A stretch of 64,000 nucleotides of DNA from Kudoa neothunni (taxonomy: Eukaryota > Cnidaria). Positions 1 to 13,040 of the stretch are shown piece by piece (the stretch's first letter is position 1; every line of letters begins with the position of its first letter). The stretch covers positions 1,426,001-1,490,000 of the forward strand of contig OZ199840.1 of assembly GCA_964304625.1 (NCBI GenBank). Reading direction: 5' to 3'. The position numbers and the translations under genes were made by a program. The notes beneath the pieces were generated by a model. The model saw only the letters and a list, made by a program, of their open reading frames with translations. It was not told the origin of the DNA and did not search any database.

Positions 1-503
1 GATGAATTAATGCATGTGAAGTGTAAATCATCTATCCAAGGTTACACCGTATTTCCCTGAATATACGACATCTATTTTATTTGGTATATGAAAAGGTATT
101 AGGTATTATATTTGTAACAAACAAATCATGCATTATTAAACTTATGTAATATATTTATAAAGTACTTTTTTGTATAGACAAAATAATATTTTCATTGAAA
201 GAAATTCCATGTGGAACATATAATTTGATAAGTATGATTGTCTTTTCTTAAAAAATGAAGAGAAAATGGCAATAAAATCACAAACTTTACGTTTTTAATG
301 AGTAAATTAGATTTAAAATTTTTATTATTATCATTTGCTGCGATTTGGCATTTTAAATTGTTCGATTTATATGATTTCTCAATTAAACATTGTGCTGATA
401 AATATGAAATAACATTTATTTGATGCTATTTTGGTGAAATTCGGGGTCTTCTATTGGGCAGTGGTTACTTCAAAATTTAATTCGATTAATCCATTAAACG
501 ACA
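1..503. other. AT-rich non-coding stretch
   Basis: No coding pattern, tRNA fold or repeat is evident. The only open frame here (431-613) runs into the left end of a hAT miniature element and has no family resemblance. Confidence 0.5.
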
Positions 504-511
504 CATTAGAA

Positions 512-788
512 CAGTGGTTCCCAACCTTTGGGGCGTTTTGGAACCCTTGTAGACATACTTATGGGTCTATTGAACCCTTATCATTTAATATGAGAATTGT
601 GTTTAAAATTTAGTATATATATATATTTAAAGCGCTAAAAAAAATTCCACATATTCATTTTCTATCTTTTCAACCATAAAACAAAAAATAATAAATAAAC
701 GTATATTTAATGTGATTTTTGCTGCTGTTTTTCGGAAGCTATTTTATGTATGCTTGGTTTAATTTTCGAACCCGGTTGGGAATCACTG
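512..788. mobile_element. hAT-type MITE (277 bp) with perfect 8-bp target duplication
   Basis: The left end reads CAGTGGTTCCCAACC and the reverse complement of the right end reads CAGTGATTCCCAACC, a terminal inverted repeat with one mismatch in 15. It is flanked on both sides by the identical octamer CATTAGAA (504-511 and 789-796). An 8-bp duplication with CAG-starting ends is the hallmark of hAT transposons. The interior is non-coding, so this is a non-autonomous miniature element. The perfect flanks suggest fairly recent insertion. Confidence 0.92.
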
Positions 789-898
789 CATTAGAACGTT
801 CGATATTGAGAGTAGAAAGAACTTTTGATAAAACTTAAAATTATAAACTATTTTAATTCGATTAAATCAATCTTAAATGCAAATATATAACTCTCGAG

Positions 899-1620
899 CA
901 ATGTTTCCCAACCTTTTATCTATCATGTACCACTTTTTTTACGAAAAAAAATCCGTGCCCAACCTGTTTCAAACATATCTAATTGTTTACTTAAACTTTT
1001 TATAATTTTAACTCTAGTTCCATAACACGTTCCAATTTGAAAGAAATTAATATGTGTTTCGTTTCTCATTAAAATTATAATGTGTTCAATCATATATAAC
1101 TTAATTTATCGATGGACCTTAAAAATTAACATCTTTAATTGATGATTCCATCAAAAACAGAATCAAGTGAAACTTGCGATAATCCAACCAACCTTCATTC
1201 GGAAAGACTTTTGTGTATACGGGACTAATGAATCGAAAATAATAAATAAATAAATAAATAAATAAAATACTAGGGTTAATCGAAAAATTGGACATATGAT
1301 TCTAAATGAGACAAGATTGAGATTGAAACCATTCTGATTCTATTCGGATGAGGGCACGTTAAATATTACTATTAATTTGTATATAATTAATCATTGCTTG
1401 TTGTATTTTTTATGATCTTAACCGTCATTTAAAAATCAGCGATATTGGCTTCAAAATACGTCATACCACCTAATTATCTCACCGTCATCCATGTCACACC
1501 AATACTCAGGATTTTCCGCGTTCCATCAGAGTGGTTCATTAAACGTTCAAAAATTTCTATGCACCACTCAAATTTTTCCCGCTCACCGGTGGGGCGTGAT
1601 ACCCACATTGGGAAACACTG
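899..1620. mobile_element. hAT-type MITE, 0.7-kb family, copy 1
   Basis: The left end is CAATGTTTCCCAACC and the right end, reverse-complemented, is CAGTGTTTCCCAATG. The flanking octamers are CTCTCGAG (891-898) and CTCTAGAG (1621-1628), seven of eight matching, as expected for an older hAT insertion. The interior is non-coding and contains an AAAT microsatellite. A second copy lies in the opposite orientation at 15178-15881. It shares long stretches with this one, for example the part around 1080-1210 against 15560-15710. Two copies make this a genuine local repeat family. Confidence 0.88.
1241..1266. repeat. (AAAT)n microsatellite
   Basis: About six uninterrupted AAAT units lie inside the 0.7-kb hAT MITE. 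The opposite copy at 15.5 kb has only short TTTA runs at the equivalent place, so the array grew after the copies separated. Confidence 0.85.
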
Positions 1621-1628
1621 CTCTAGAG

Positions 1629-3070
1629 CATCATAGATAATTATGTATTCTGTTATTGCGAGTTTTATTCAAATTATAATGTAATATCCTTTCTTGAATA
1701 AAATATTGTCTAAAAATCCGACATAATGAATACTCATGCTGTTTCTACTCATAGAAAGGATTATAAATGCAGAATTTATCCAATTTTAAATTGAGTTATA
1801 TGACTGGATAATGTCAGAACACCAAAAAAGGAATTATCCTATAATATTTTATCACAGAGAAGGCTAAACATATTGTTAATGATCTTAAAATCACCATTTT
1901 CAGTTAAAGCAAAGATTCCGTTGAAAGATTTTAATAGTTGCATTTGTTTTATAAATTCATTCTCCACAAGAAAGCGGGAAGCGTTTATTATAATATTGGC
2001 TATGATTAGGTAAACAAATTTAATGATGTAATGGTAATAGGTAGGTATGAAAAGGAAAACATATTAAATCGCTTTAAGAAAAGTTCTTGTTTATGAACAA
2101 TGCACTCAACCAACATACGCAATATGGAATGAGTAAAATCGAAATGAAATGAGACAATCAACAAAATTCTCAACGAATTATAAACTGCTTAATTTACAGT
2201 AAGAATATTTCCAATATAGTGTCATCGGTAAATTCAAAGAGACCCAAAGTTTTAAAGGTATTAATGATTTTCCTGTTAAATATTACAACAAAAAAATAGT
2301 TGGATTTCTTCAGCTATTTTTTGATATTTTCGAATACACATGATCAAAAGTTCGAGAACGACAGACGAAAAGTTTTTACACTGTTAGCTCTATGCCCCTC
2401 ATACTCTTAATTAAATAACCCAAACAAAATAGATCATTTTTGCGTTAAAAACTAAAAAATTTATTTTTAAAACGGAAACGTAAAAACTCAATATTGGCAG
2501 TGATTTCTTATTCGATAATAAAAGCTCAGGCGCCGATTTGGTACGCAATGTCAAGGACTTATTGTAAATCAAACTAACAATATAGACATGCGCACATCAG
2601 GGTATCAGCGAGAACTGAAAATTACAGTACTCGTTTGCATAAAATGATATCGATGCAAACCTGAATTAAACTCTTTTTCAATTATTTGAAATGAAGATAA
2701 AACTAACATACTTATTGAAGGATAATTAAAATTTTTACTTATGTTTAAAGCCAAACATTATTTCTTTTAATAGCACTCAATTAATAAATCAGCATTAACT
2801 TTGAATATTCAAAAATATTTTTAAATTAAAAATCTTTAATAAATTAAAAGGATCTCGAGAAATAAATGATTGTATATTGTCAAATAGGAATATCGCTAAT
2901 CGTTTTAAGGTGTTAAAATCGGATGGTTTCCAAACAAAGCATCATTATCAAATCTTAGCATTAATAATTATTATTGAAGATAGCCTAAATTTAAAACATA
3001 AGTAATAATCCAATGTGTGATCGTTCTTCTCAGTGAGAAGATTCAAAACATTTTAATTCTCACCCCCGAA
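1629..3070. other. Intergenic, upstream of VPS35
   Basis: This is AT-rich spacer between the MITE and VPS35. No conserved protein, RNA gene or paired terminal repeat was recognised. It probably holds the VPS35 promoter near its right end, but no specific site can be named. Confidence 0.45.
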
Positions 3071-3131
3071 AACGTTTATGTTTATGTTATGTTTACAATC
3101 GACGAGGATAATCGGAATAAGATTAGAAGCA

Positions 3132-5916
3132 ATGGAGGAGGATCTTGTTCAGTATATTCGAATGAATGCTCATTTGATGAAAAAAAAATATGTAGAATTC
3201 CTACTTAACAAATGCTCAATCCAATTTATATCTAATCTGTAGAATGATGACGGAGTTTCTACTGATTCATTGATCTATTCATCTAAAATGCTTCAAATAC
3301 TACGTCAGGACTACCAACCAAGGAAATATTACGATGCATGTAATTCAGCGCTTGAGCATAATTCTTCCAACCTTAAATTAATCCAACGAAAAATTATTAG
3401 ACACTCAAGTGGTACAAGAGTTGTCTCTTTTGGCTTTGGATTTGATGGATTGTTCCGAAGAAAGAATAACCCATTTTTATGACCAAGTTCAATTGGACGC
3501 TTTCGCTGTGCCACGAATGTACATGCTTATACTGATGGGAAGTATAGCAATCAAAAAAAAGGTTGACACGTTGGTAACAATTGTGCAAGATATTCATGAG
3601 ATGTGTCGATGTGTTCAACACCCAATTAGAGGAATGTTTGTACGTTACTATCTCATCACCACATTGAAAAGTTTGATTCCTAACAGTAGAGACGAATGGT
3701 AGTGTTTGATTTTAGTTTTGTTTTCAATTGATATATGCATGTTTTAGTGAGGACCCTGATACTTTTGATGAATTGGTACATTATGTGCTGCAAAATTTCA
3801 CCGAAATGAATAAACTCTGGGTACGGATGCAATATTTAGCATCTCCAGAAGACAAAAAACGTATCGAAACGGAACGCTCAGAGTTGAAAATATTGCTAGC
3901 TTCAAATCTTGTGAAATTAAGCGAAATGTGTGGTGATGATGTCGAGTTTTATGAAAAGGTTTTTTCGTTAATTTCACACCAGTTATAAAACTAATTGTTT
4001 GCTACTCACTTAGAGCGTACTCAAAACCATAATGAACGATATTATCGTAAGCAATGATCCGTTCGCGGAAGAATTTCTTTTCGAATGTATCCTCAATATA
4101 TTTCCCGAATCGTTTCATGCCAACAAACTCAATTCCATGGTTGAAATGTTGAGCAGTCTGAATGAGAAGGTCGATTTTGGACGTTGCTTCATTATGCTCT
4201 GTGAAAGAGTCCAACTTACGATTACCACTTTGATAGCGGAAAATAAAAAAGATTATGCCGGACAGTTGTTGCTGTCCCTACTAAAATCGCTTGAGATTTT
4301 TGACGTGAAAGTATTTCCTCCTTATGAGATTGTCAGCTGTTGTATATTCCGTCATTAAGGGAGCGGCTAAAATCAACATGTCCACACGATTACTATTCTA
4401 CACTGCTTTACTCACCACTGTTATTAAGACATTCCCTGAGAGACTAGACTATATGGATGAGTTGCTTGGCCAAATCATTAAAGGAATCGATATCGATGAA
4501 ATCACTCCTGAGACCAACGAGGACATTAATCAGTTGATGAGCAATGTGATCGATAATAGCACAGATGTCAACGTGATGTTGTCTATTCCAACTTTCATTC
4601 CTCTTTTCAAAATTCTCTCTCATAAAACCTCACTCTCGTGTCATATTATTGACAAATCTATTGAACAAGAAATCACACTGAAAACTTCAACCGAGGTAAC
4701 CTTATTTTGTGACTCTGTTGTGTGTCATAGTTGATTTTTACTTCAGATTTCCAATATGGCGACAATCGCTTATCCCATATTGACAGAAAAATACGATGTG
4801 GAGGATGTGTCTGGCAGTGAAGAATCGTGGGGCCATGTTTGTCAATTGATTCGTCTAGTAAAGTCAAAAAACCCCTCCGACAAACTTGATCTTTTTAGAC
4901 TCTTGAGAAAAGAGCTATTCCAAAACGTTCATCCGCCTGCCTTACGAATCGTAATGCACACACTCGTTATGGAAGTAAACGAGCTTATGGACCTGGAAAA
5001 TTTCAAAAAGAATGCTTCAGAAACCGATTACAACTCATACATGAAAGAATTAAGTCAATTTATTTTCAACTGCTCCAAACTCCTCTCCACCCCAGACGAT
5101 TCAGACCTTGCTATCGAATTCTTCATGATGAGTTCCATTAGAATGGACAAGTTCGACTTTGAGTCGAAAGATGAAATCACCAGAGAATTCCTAAGCAAGG
5201 TAAAGTTCCTACTCATTATTATTCGTTAGAATTTGATTTGTTTTAATTTTATAGGTTTTCACCTACTACGAAGAGGATATTCTCGATAATAGAACCCAAT
5301 TGACACAATTAAAATCAATTATTTCGAGTATTTATAAAATGAAACATTTGTCCAATGAAAATCGAAACTGTTACTATCAACGTTGTGTGCAATTATCGTT
5401 GAAACTGCTGAAGAAACAGGATCAATGCTCAGTCACTCTTCAAGCAGTAAAACTCTATTATGTACCCAACAACGAAGAATCGCAAGTAATTCGATTTTTT
5501 ATGTTGCTTAATTCATTTTTTCTAATGGTAAAGAAGTTAATTATTTTTGAATTTTTTTCGTAGAAAAAAATCAACAATCTCCTCAATCGACTCGAAAAAA
5601 TCATCTCCCAATGCATGGATGATGATGTTAGAATCGAATGTTGCATTGAGATTCTTGAAAGCTACATCTATTATTATTCTCTTTCTTGTCCAGATGTATT
5701 TCTTTTGATTAATTTTGTAGTAGCTTGTTTTTAATTTTTTTTCTCTAGATCACCATTGATAACATTCGCTCTTTATATGGAAAAATAAAAGCCGATGTTC
5801 ATCTTCTTACCCCTAGCAACAAGTCTATGCAATTGTTAGTCGATCACTTTGGTGAAGTTTGTAATTTCATTCAACGCAGTCATCCGACTTTGTGGTCAAG
5901 TCTTGATTCGTCGTGA
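3132..5916 (+). CDS. VPS35: VPS35, retromer cargo-recognition subunit
   Basis: VPS35 is the large alpha-solenoid of the retromer, which recycles cargo from endosomes to the Golgi or plasma membrane by binding VPS26 and VPS29. Ten exons join in phase: 3132-3191, 3243-3339, 3401-3698, 3748-3958, 4014-4310, 4360-4695, 4747-5199, 5255-5485, 5564-5695 and 5749-5916. They encode about 760 residues, against roughly 790 in animals. Recognisable parts are PRMYML near residue 90 (the family PRLYL motif that contacts VPS26), the block EMCRCVQHPIRGMF, NKLWVRMQ, FPERLDYMDELL and the C-terminal helical part containing LLKKQDQ and YIYYYS. All introns are 49-78 nt with GT-AG ends. In-frame ATGs at 3078 and 3084 could extend the start; 3132 fits the family best. 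The exon structure is intact, with no break. Confidence 0.95.
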
Positions 5917-6850
5917 CCTATAACACGTTTGGTACTAACTTCAACCATTTTTCATAGAAACTAACTCGATATTTACCCACATTCACACGTTTATTTTTTC
6001 CTTATATTAAAAGTTTATTTAATTAAATTGAGTATGTAATAAGTTTTATTCTTTAAATTTTAACCACGCTCAGTCTCTTTTCGAAGCTTGAAGCTATGGA
6101 CCTAATGCGAATACGACCCAATTAGCAACTATCTTATTTTTCTAATAAGTTTTGTGGCATCATTATTTTTTTGGTTTTCTATGCCTCTTCCCTTTTTAAG
6201 CCGTATGTGTTTCCAGCTGAATTCAATTTCAAATAAACGTTTATCAACCCAGGTGCACGAATCAGTCCTTCCTCATTAACTCATTCAGGTTTCGGGGTGT
6301 TGTTTTCGACTTACTAAATATAGCGCGATGTTTTTAATCGTAGAATTAACATATGAAGTATGTAACATAGAGTTATATTTATTATATAAATAATATGTAG
6401 TAAATAAATAATTCTGCGATTCACGTATGAACGAATTATTGAATTCTGGGGATCGAAGCCTCTAAATGTTATTATGGCGTATTTTTTTCTATTTCTTATT
6501 TTTTAAATCAGTTTAATGTGTAAAAAAATTTTTAGTTATTGAAATGATATAAAAAGAGTGAAAGTTGAAATATATTAGATACATCAATCTCACGTTTATT
6601 AAAAATGATTTTTGAGGTAACAGTACATATAAAGTGTTTAAATTTCTGTATTAAACATTGTAATATAAAGATTGTGATAAAATTAATTTCATAATGATTC
6701 AATAGATCTGTTGAATCAACTCAAAAATTTGTTCGAGGTGTTTAGGTTAATGAACTTGAATATTATAATTTATAAATTTCAACATCAACGTTTAGGACTC
6801 GAGTCGATCATAAACGATTGCTAATTAAGTACAGGAAGGTCTCGATATAG
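5917..6850. other. Intergenic, downstream of VPS35
   Basis: AT-rich spacer with several AATAAA-like hexamers after the VPS35 stop (for example near 6230). No gene or repeat was recognised. Confidence 0.45.
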
Positions 6851-7897
6851 CAGAGGTGGCCAGACTTGCCTAGATCGGGAGCCAACTTTGATGTTGTCCA
6901 AATTTTCAAGAGTCAAAAGACATTAAAATCATTTATGTACCCCTTTCCTAGTTAAAACTTACATTTGTGGAAAATTTTCGGCAAATATTAAGATAAGATG
7001 TTGTGGAATTATAAATAAAGGATTCTTTATTTTTTTATTCGGTGAATTTCTGGAAAGCTCGCATATAATTTTTACAGGTATGATTTATGAAGGTTTTCCA
7101 AAAAAGTAAATTAGTAGTTAATAATCCAAGAAACTTGCTCTCTGTGAAAAAGATAGCAAAATTGACGAAATATATTTCATGTTAAATCATATATGGTAGT
7201 CAGATAAAAAATAAAAATATTTACGAATAAAGTAATAACACAAGGATTTAATGCTTTGAGAAATTTTTTTTAGACATTGTTTCTAATGTCACAGGTTCTT
7301 TATGTTTCCGTATTATCAGTGAGCTGACGGTAATCTGGTTCGTACACTGTTAATGCTGTGCGAATTAGTTCCGTGAGGTGTTTGTTTGTGAAGGATTTGC
7401 GATGATTCGGGTTTACAAACTTCATCGTTAAATAAATAGACTCAAACCAGTAAGTTGTTCCAAAGATATGGATACGTTTGAGGCAAATTTCTTTTAATTT
7501 TGAATATTTAGTTTCTTGAATGTATTCCCAAAATTCGCTTGGTGCGTTGGAATTATGAATCATTTTTAAAGTTTTAAAGCGTTTTTTATTCTTTCTACAT
7601 CTATCACTTTGGTAATGGATAAACACTAATTCTAATCGTATTTCGTAATAAAACTAGTAATAATTTTAATTTTCATCGAATATTAAAATTATATGGTAAT
7701 TTGTACCTTTGTTTTCTAATCAAAAATATTATCTAGTTTACGATTAATGAGTTCATTTCTTCGCTTGATTAAGTAATCCAAACTTTATATTTTTGGGAAT
7801 AAACATGCTGGTTAATTAAAAAAAATTAGACCACAAAAATTTTTTCGAGAACTACACCATAACGTTCAAAGAGCCACACCACATGTGACCATTCCTG
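6851..7897 (-). mobile_element. Deleted hAT transposon, about 1.05 kb
   Basis: The left end CAGAGGTGGCCAGACTTG and the reverse complement of the right end, CAGGAATGGTCACATGTG, form a diverged terminal inverted repeat of the hAT type. The flanking octamers agree at only about five of eight places, so the insertion is old. Inside, on the minus strand, lies the C-terminal part of a hAT transposase. An intact hAT would be 2.5 kb or more, so most of the gene has been lost. Confidence 0.75.
7300..7626 (-). pseudogene. hAT transposase remnant, C-terminal dimerisation region
   Basis: An open stretch of 108 residues matches the C-terminal end of hAT transposases of the type related to ZBED5/GTF2IRD2-like proteins. 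Key parts are the LFG-like IHIFGTTYWFES, then STMKF-like LTMKFVNPNHRKSFT, NKHLTELIRTA and the tail YEPDYRQL. The family has 'iFGStY.CEs.FStMk..k...R..LtdehL...lr.a'. The N-terminal BED zinc finger and the catalytic core are absent, so this is a fragment and not a working enzyme. Confidence 0.75.
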
Positions 7898-8786
7898 CTA
7901 TACATAAATTAAAGTTTTTAGAATCTGTTATATTTAATTATTTATGATCGGCCGCTACATTATTGGGGCCAAGAATAATTAAATGTAGTCAAGACTAACG
8001 GCATCTGTGTATTATTTACCGTGTAAACTCCAACTTTCATTTTTCAACCGCCATATTTCTCAATTATAGGTTACAGGTTCCATTTAGTTTTTAGAATTTA
8101 CTATAACGAAAATTGCATCCAAAAAAATCCAATTTAATCTAGTCAATAGACACTCTCAATTTGTTGATAACTTTATGTATATTTTAACGTGTAATTATTT
8201 AATTTACATGAAACAAAATATAGATTACGTAAAAAACTATATTTAAACTTTTATTTAATTCACTTTAATTTAAGTGGTTCTATAACTCATGAAGTTATAT
8301 TTAAAAGAGTGTTGATTCTAATCAGTATTATAAAATTTTTTAAAGTATTTTGGTAAATATAAAATAATTAAAATTGATCATGCTCCAATTTTTAAATCTA
8401 TAATTGAATAAATATTTTTTATATCTGTTAATGTTAAAAATAATTAGTCAAGCAATATAATAATAAAAATCCAACACAACATTAATTCAAAAAATATCAT
8501 ATTTATCTATTATAAGATAATGCTTATATAAATATCTCAAAATTCATAAGTATATGTATGTTTAAGTGTAGTAATATTTAGCACATAATAGGAATTATAG
8601 TTTAAGGCAAATGATAGTATAAAATTTTTAAATTACTTTATTTCCAAAAAGTGTATCAGAAATCAAATTTTATTTTATAGTAAAACTTAAAAACGCGTAT
8701 ATCTGACATGTTATGAACCGAACGGTAATAAACCTATAGGAGCGTGAAATGGTCGGGTGACTTCGCGCAACACTAGCCTAACATAG
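7898..8786. other. Intergenic, upstream of alanyl-tRNA synthetase
   Basis: Very AT-rich, with no gene or paired repeat recognised. The last 150 bases are richer in GC and probably hold the AARS promoter. Confidence 0.4.
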
Positions 8787-11700
8787 ATGGTTGAGACGGA
8801 TATGATTGCAGCTGCTGAAATTCGTAGTCAGTTTATTAATTTTTTCAAAAATAAGTATGCTCACAAATTCGTCCCATCCAGTTCAACAATACCACATGAC
8901 GATCCAACATTGTTATTTACAAATGCGGGAATGAATCAAGTAATTTAACGAATCCCAATATTTTAACTTTTTTTTAAATTTATAATATCATTCATTTTTA
9001 GTATAAAAACATTCTGCTTGGAACAGTAGATCCTAACTCTTCATTTGCAACTCTAAAGAGAGCTTGCAATTCTCAAAAATGTATTCGTGCTGGTGGTAAA
9101 CATAACGATTTAGATGATGTCGGAAAAGACGTATATCATCATACATTTTTTGAAATGTTGGGAAATTGGTCATTTGGGGATTATTTCAAGCGTGAAGCAA
9201 TAGAAATGGCATGGCAACTTTTGACAAACGAATGGAAACTTCCGCCAGAGAGACTTTATGTCACCTATTTTCAAGGCACATCTAACCTACCTGAAGATAT
9301 TGAAGCAAAGGAGATTTGGAAGTCACTTGGGCTACCAGATGAGCGAGTTATCCCATTTGGTATGAAAGAAAATTTTTGGGAGATGGGTGACGTCGGTCCT
9401 TGTGGTCCATGTTCCGAAATTCATTTTGACCGGATTGGAAACAGAGATGCCAGTCACTTGGTCAATATGGATGATCCTGATGTGTTAGAAATCTGGAATT
9501 TGGTGTTTATGCAATACAATCGAAGTGCAGATGGTTCACTGAAAACGCTTCCTGCACAACACGTCGATACAGGCATGGGGTTGGAGAGAATTGTTTCTGT
9601 ACTTCAAAACAAGCGATCAAATTATGACACCGATATTTTCACCCCTTATTTCGATAAGATTCACCAGCTAACTGGTACACGTAAATATAGCGGGAAAGTT
9701 GGCAGTGAAGATGTAGATGGCATAGACATGGCGTATAGAGTTGTTGCTGATCACATAAGGACGCTCACTGTAGCCATCGCTGACCATGGTGAACCTGATA
9801 ACACCGGAAGAGGTTACGTACTGAGAAGAATATTGAGACGTGCAATTAGATTCGGAAATGAGAAACTTCAACTTAAACCTGGAATGCTTGCCCAACTTGT
9901 CGATGTCGCTATCGACTCATTAAGTTGCATTTTTCCTGAAGTGAAACATGATCCCGAGCATATAAAAACAGTTGTCATCGAAGAGGAAACCTTATTTTTG
10001 AAAACATTGAAGCGCGGAACTACACTGTTAAATAGAGAGCTTTCTAAACTACCTACCACATCTACGGAATCTACGCTATCAGGGGACATTGCTTGGAAAT
10101 TACACGACACTTACGGATTTCCTATCGATCTAACTTGTCTAATTGCTGAAGAACGCAATGTTAGTGTAAATATGGAAGAATTTGAAAAAGCTAAAGCAAA
10201 AGCGCAAGAAATAGCACGAGGTAAAACAAATTTTTCTATTGAAGAACTACTGCTTTCACCGCACGACATTGACCACCTCAACAAAAAGTTGCAAATGCCA
10301 TACACCGATGCCAGCTACAAATACAACTACAACACTACTAACATATCGCCTAATTCAGTTGAATATTCCTTCCCCAGTGTGACAGCCAAAATTTTAGCTA
10401 TCAAAGTTACTGGGAAAGGTTTTCAGGAGTTAACATCCACCGAGGATGACAACGATGTGTGTATCATTCTCGATAGAACGTGCTTCTATGCGGAAGAAGG
10501 AGGCCAACTCTTTGACACAGGGTTCATTACTAGTGACGAAACCGAAATGGTTGTCAATAATGTCCAAGTGTACAACGGTTATGTGGCTCATATTGGAAAA
10601 GTTGTGAGTGGCAAATTGCGCGTTGGATTACAGGTTGAGTGCCAAATCGATGCTGATAGGCGCAGACGATTGATGGATAATCATTCTGCCACCCACGCAC
10701 TAAATCATGCCCTAAGGACAGTCTGTGGTGAGGCGGATCAAAAGGGTTCTCTCGTAGCGCCGGATAAATTCAGATTCGACTTTTCTTTCAAGGTAAGTTT
10801 TAAAACTTATTTATCCAAAAATAAACTAATTAGTAATAGCTAAAATTAAGCTAAGTTCATCTTTAAGTACATTGAAAGTTCGAATATCTTGAAATGCTTA
10901 TTTTATTCGCATTTAGGGAAGTGTCACGCCAGATCAGATCAAGAAAACTCAAGATTTTGTGATGAATCTTATCAATGAAGACCACAAATTCTACACCTTT
11001 GAGTTGCCATTGAATGAAGCAATGGGAATTCCTGGCCTTCGTGCCATGTTTGGTGAGGTAATATGAATTTATCTAGCTCGTCAGTATTTAATCGTTACGT
11101 TGTAGTCATATCCTAATCCAGTTCGAGTTGTTACAGTAGGCATTTCGAAAGAAGACATTAAAACAAACTCGAATGCCGGATATGAATATTCTATTGAATT
11201 ATGTGGTGGAACGTAAGTTTTTTTATTATGTGCATATCCTTGCTACATATGCGAATGTATGTTGATTGAGGTTTCAAGTTTTAACGTCCTTCGATTATTA
11301 TTTAAAATATAACACACAATACACATTGATTGATTTGATTTAAAAATGATTTGTAGACATGTTGTTTCGACCAAGCACATTGGAAGTTTTGCTATACTTT
11401 CTGAAGGTTCAATTTCGAAGGGTATTCGACGCATTGTTGCAGTGACTGGATTAGAGGCTCACAAAGTAACAAATTTGTAGATGATTTGTCGTATTATCGA
11501 GTTATAGGCTTTCCATAACAGCAATCTGATTAACACAAGAGTTGAGCATATTGATAGTCAATTTTCCTCAGATCCTAACTCACGAAGCAGCGTGGTCAAA
11601 CAAATTCTCCAACTATTAGACGTAAATAATTAACTACAATACTTTAAACAATTAACGTAATAATTGTAATTATAATGGTTTTTGAAAGTACCACAAAGCG

Positions 11701-12137
11701 TGTCAATCCTACATTGTTAGCCTAATTATTTAACATCAATTCAGTGATTGATCACTTTGGTGATTGTGTTATTTTAAAAGAATAATTTCATTGTTTTTGT
11801 TATAGACAAGATTTAAAATTAATAAGCATAATGTAATATCTCTTAATATTAATATAAAATTTAGGATATTAACAAAAGCACACTTCCACTAGTTGATAAA
11901 AGTCAATATGTCGAAAAGTTGAATAGTATCAAGCAGAAATGCGACAAAATGAATCGTGATGAGGTTGCAAAGTTACAATCTGAAGTTAATGCTTCTTTTG
12001 TTTTGTTGAAATTAATTGTCAATTAGACAATTGATGAACTGAAACAGCTCTCAATCGGTGAAAGTGTGAAACTCAACTATCTAATTAAGATATTAAACAA
12101 TCCAAACTGCAACCCCAAAGTATGTCATATTTCACTA

Positions 12138-12173
<36 letters not shown>

Positions 12174-12523
12174 GGCTTCAAGGTGTTAGATAGTATATAT
12201 CGGAGTGTAAACCCTGAACTGCCATGCGTGCTTATAGCAAATGACGAAAAAAATTGTCGTGCCAGTGTACACTGTTCTTTCCCCGCGGTAATCACACCAT
12301 CCTAAATTTACGTTGAAACTCATAGAATATCAATTAGAAATTAGTGTCAAAGGAATTAAACGCCAAGTTCGTGTTGACAAAACTGACTGAAGTATTTGGT
12401 GGGAAATCTGGGGGAAAAGACACAATCTCTCAAGGATTCCTTGAGATTGATGCTTGGGATCACTCCAATCAGGCTCAACTCAAAAGCATACTAACAAATA
12501 TCATTCAACCGATAAAAAGTTAA
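8787..12523 (+). CDS. AARS: Alanyl-tRNA synthetase, cytosolic type
   Basis: The enzyme charges tRNA-Ala with alanine and hydrolyses mischarged Ser/Gly-tRNA. Ten exons join in phase: 8787-8939, 9002-10792, 10917-11057, 11106-11212, 11357-11465, 11508-11621, 11865-11984, 12027-12119, 12183-12287 and 12338-12523. They give about 972 residues, the usual eukaryotic length (human 968). Class II core: FTNAGMNQ, then [15 protein letters not shown] near residue 99 (motif 2) and GMGLER near 243 (motif 3). Editing domain zinc ligands: HSATH near 611 and CGGTH at 728-732. The C-terminal C-Ala domain is present with the GGKSGGKD glycine-rich motif. No mitochondrial presequence is seen. Introns are 42-63 nt except 124, 144 and 243 nt. 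A second ATG lies five codons downstream. Every key motif is kept, so the gene is functional. Confidence 0.96.
12141..12170. repeat. (AT)n microsatellite in an AARS intron
   Basis: About 15 uninterrupted AT units fill half of AARS intron 8 (12120-12182). Length variation here would not alter the protein. Confidence 0.85.
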
Positions 12524-12592
12524 TTATAAAATTCAATATTATTATTGTTTTCAAATATATAAGTTTATTGTTGAAATGATGCGTGCGATTTT

Positions 12593-13040
12593 CTATTCAT
12601 CATCCAATGAGAAAGGTTGAGTTTTCGAGCGTAGGTTTGATTGTTTTTCAATTTGTTGAGCTTTTTCTACCAATTCATCCACATATCCTTCCAGCTGTTC
12701 AATCCTACTGGACATAGTATCCACTAGGAATAATTACAAAAACTTTGAGTACGCATGCTTACGTTTTGACATTACACTTTGTGTCATTTTGTCCATATTC
12801 TCCTGCTACAATACTGTTGTCATGCATTATGAATAAATTTAACTAATTTTACCAGTTGGTTTAATGTACTACCTAACTAAAAATAATCAATTACTCCATT
12901 GATCAACTAAAACGTAAATCCTTGATTATTACGGTGTTAAAAATGGCGTCCTCCTGCATATCCATTAATTGATTATTGGGGCTTATGTTGGAATCATCTA
13001 TTGATTCATTTTCGTTCGCTTTTTCGTCAAAATTTGCCAT
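12593..13040 (-). CDS. HSBP1: Heat shock factor-binding protein 1
   Basis: HSBP1 is a small coiled-coil trimer that binds the HSF1 trimerisation domain and dampens the heat-shock response. Four tiny exons on the minus strand join in phase: 12933-13040, 12853-12876 (24 nt), 12763-12805 and 12593-12723, giving 101 residues. The core TMSSRIEQLEGYVDELVEKA closely matches the family DDMSSRIDDLEKNIADLM, and TLNQLQENMDKMTQSVMS matches the preceding heptads. An acidic/Asn-rich N-terminal extension of about 36 residues is specific to this protein. Introns are 39, 47 and 56 nt. The stop lies 69 nt from the AARS stop (tail-to-tail), and the start lies 98 nt from the RPL19 start. Because all its exons are short, a simple open-frame scan misses it. 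Confidence 0.87.

Noticed and set aside
9668-10305. Three open frames on the minus strand inside AARS
   Set aside because: They are antisense shadows of the long conserved AARS exon and match no family.
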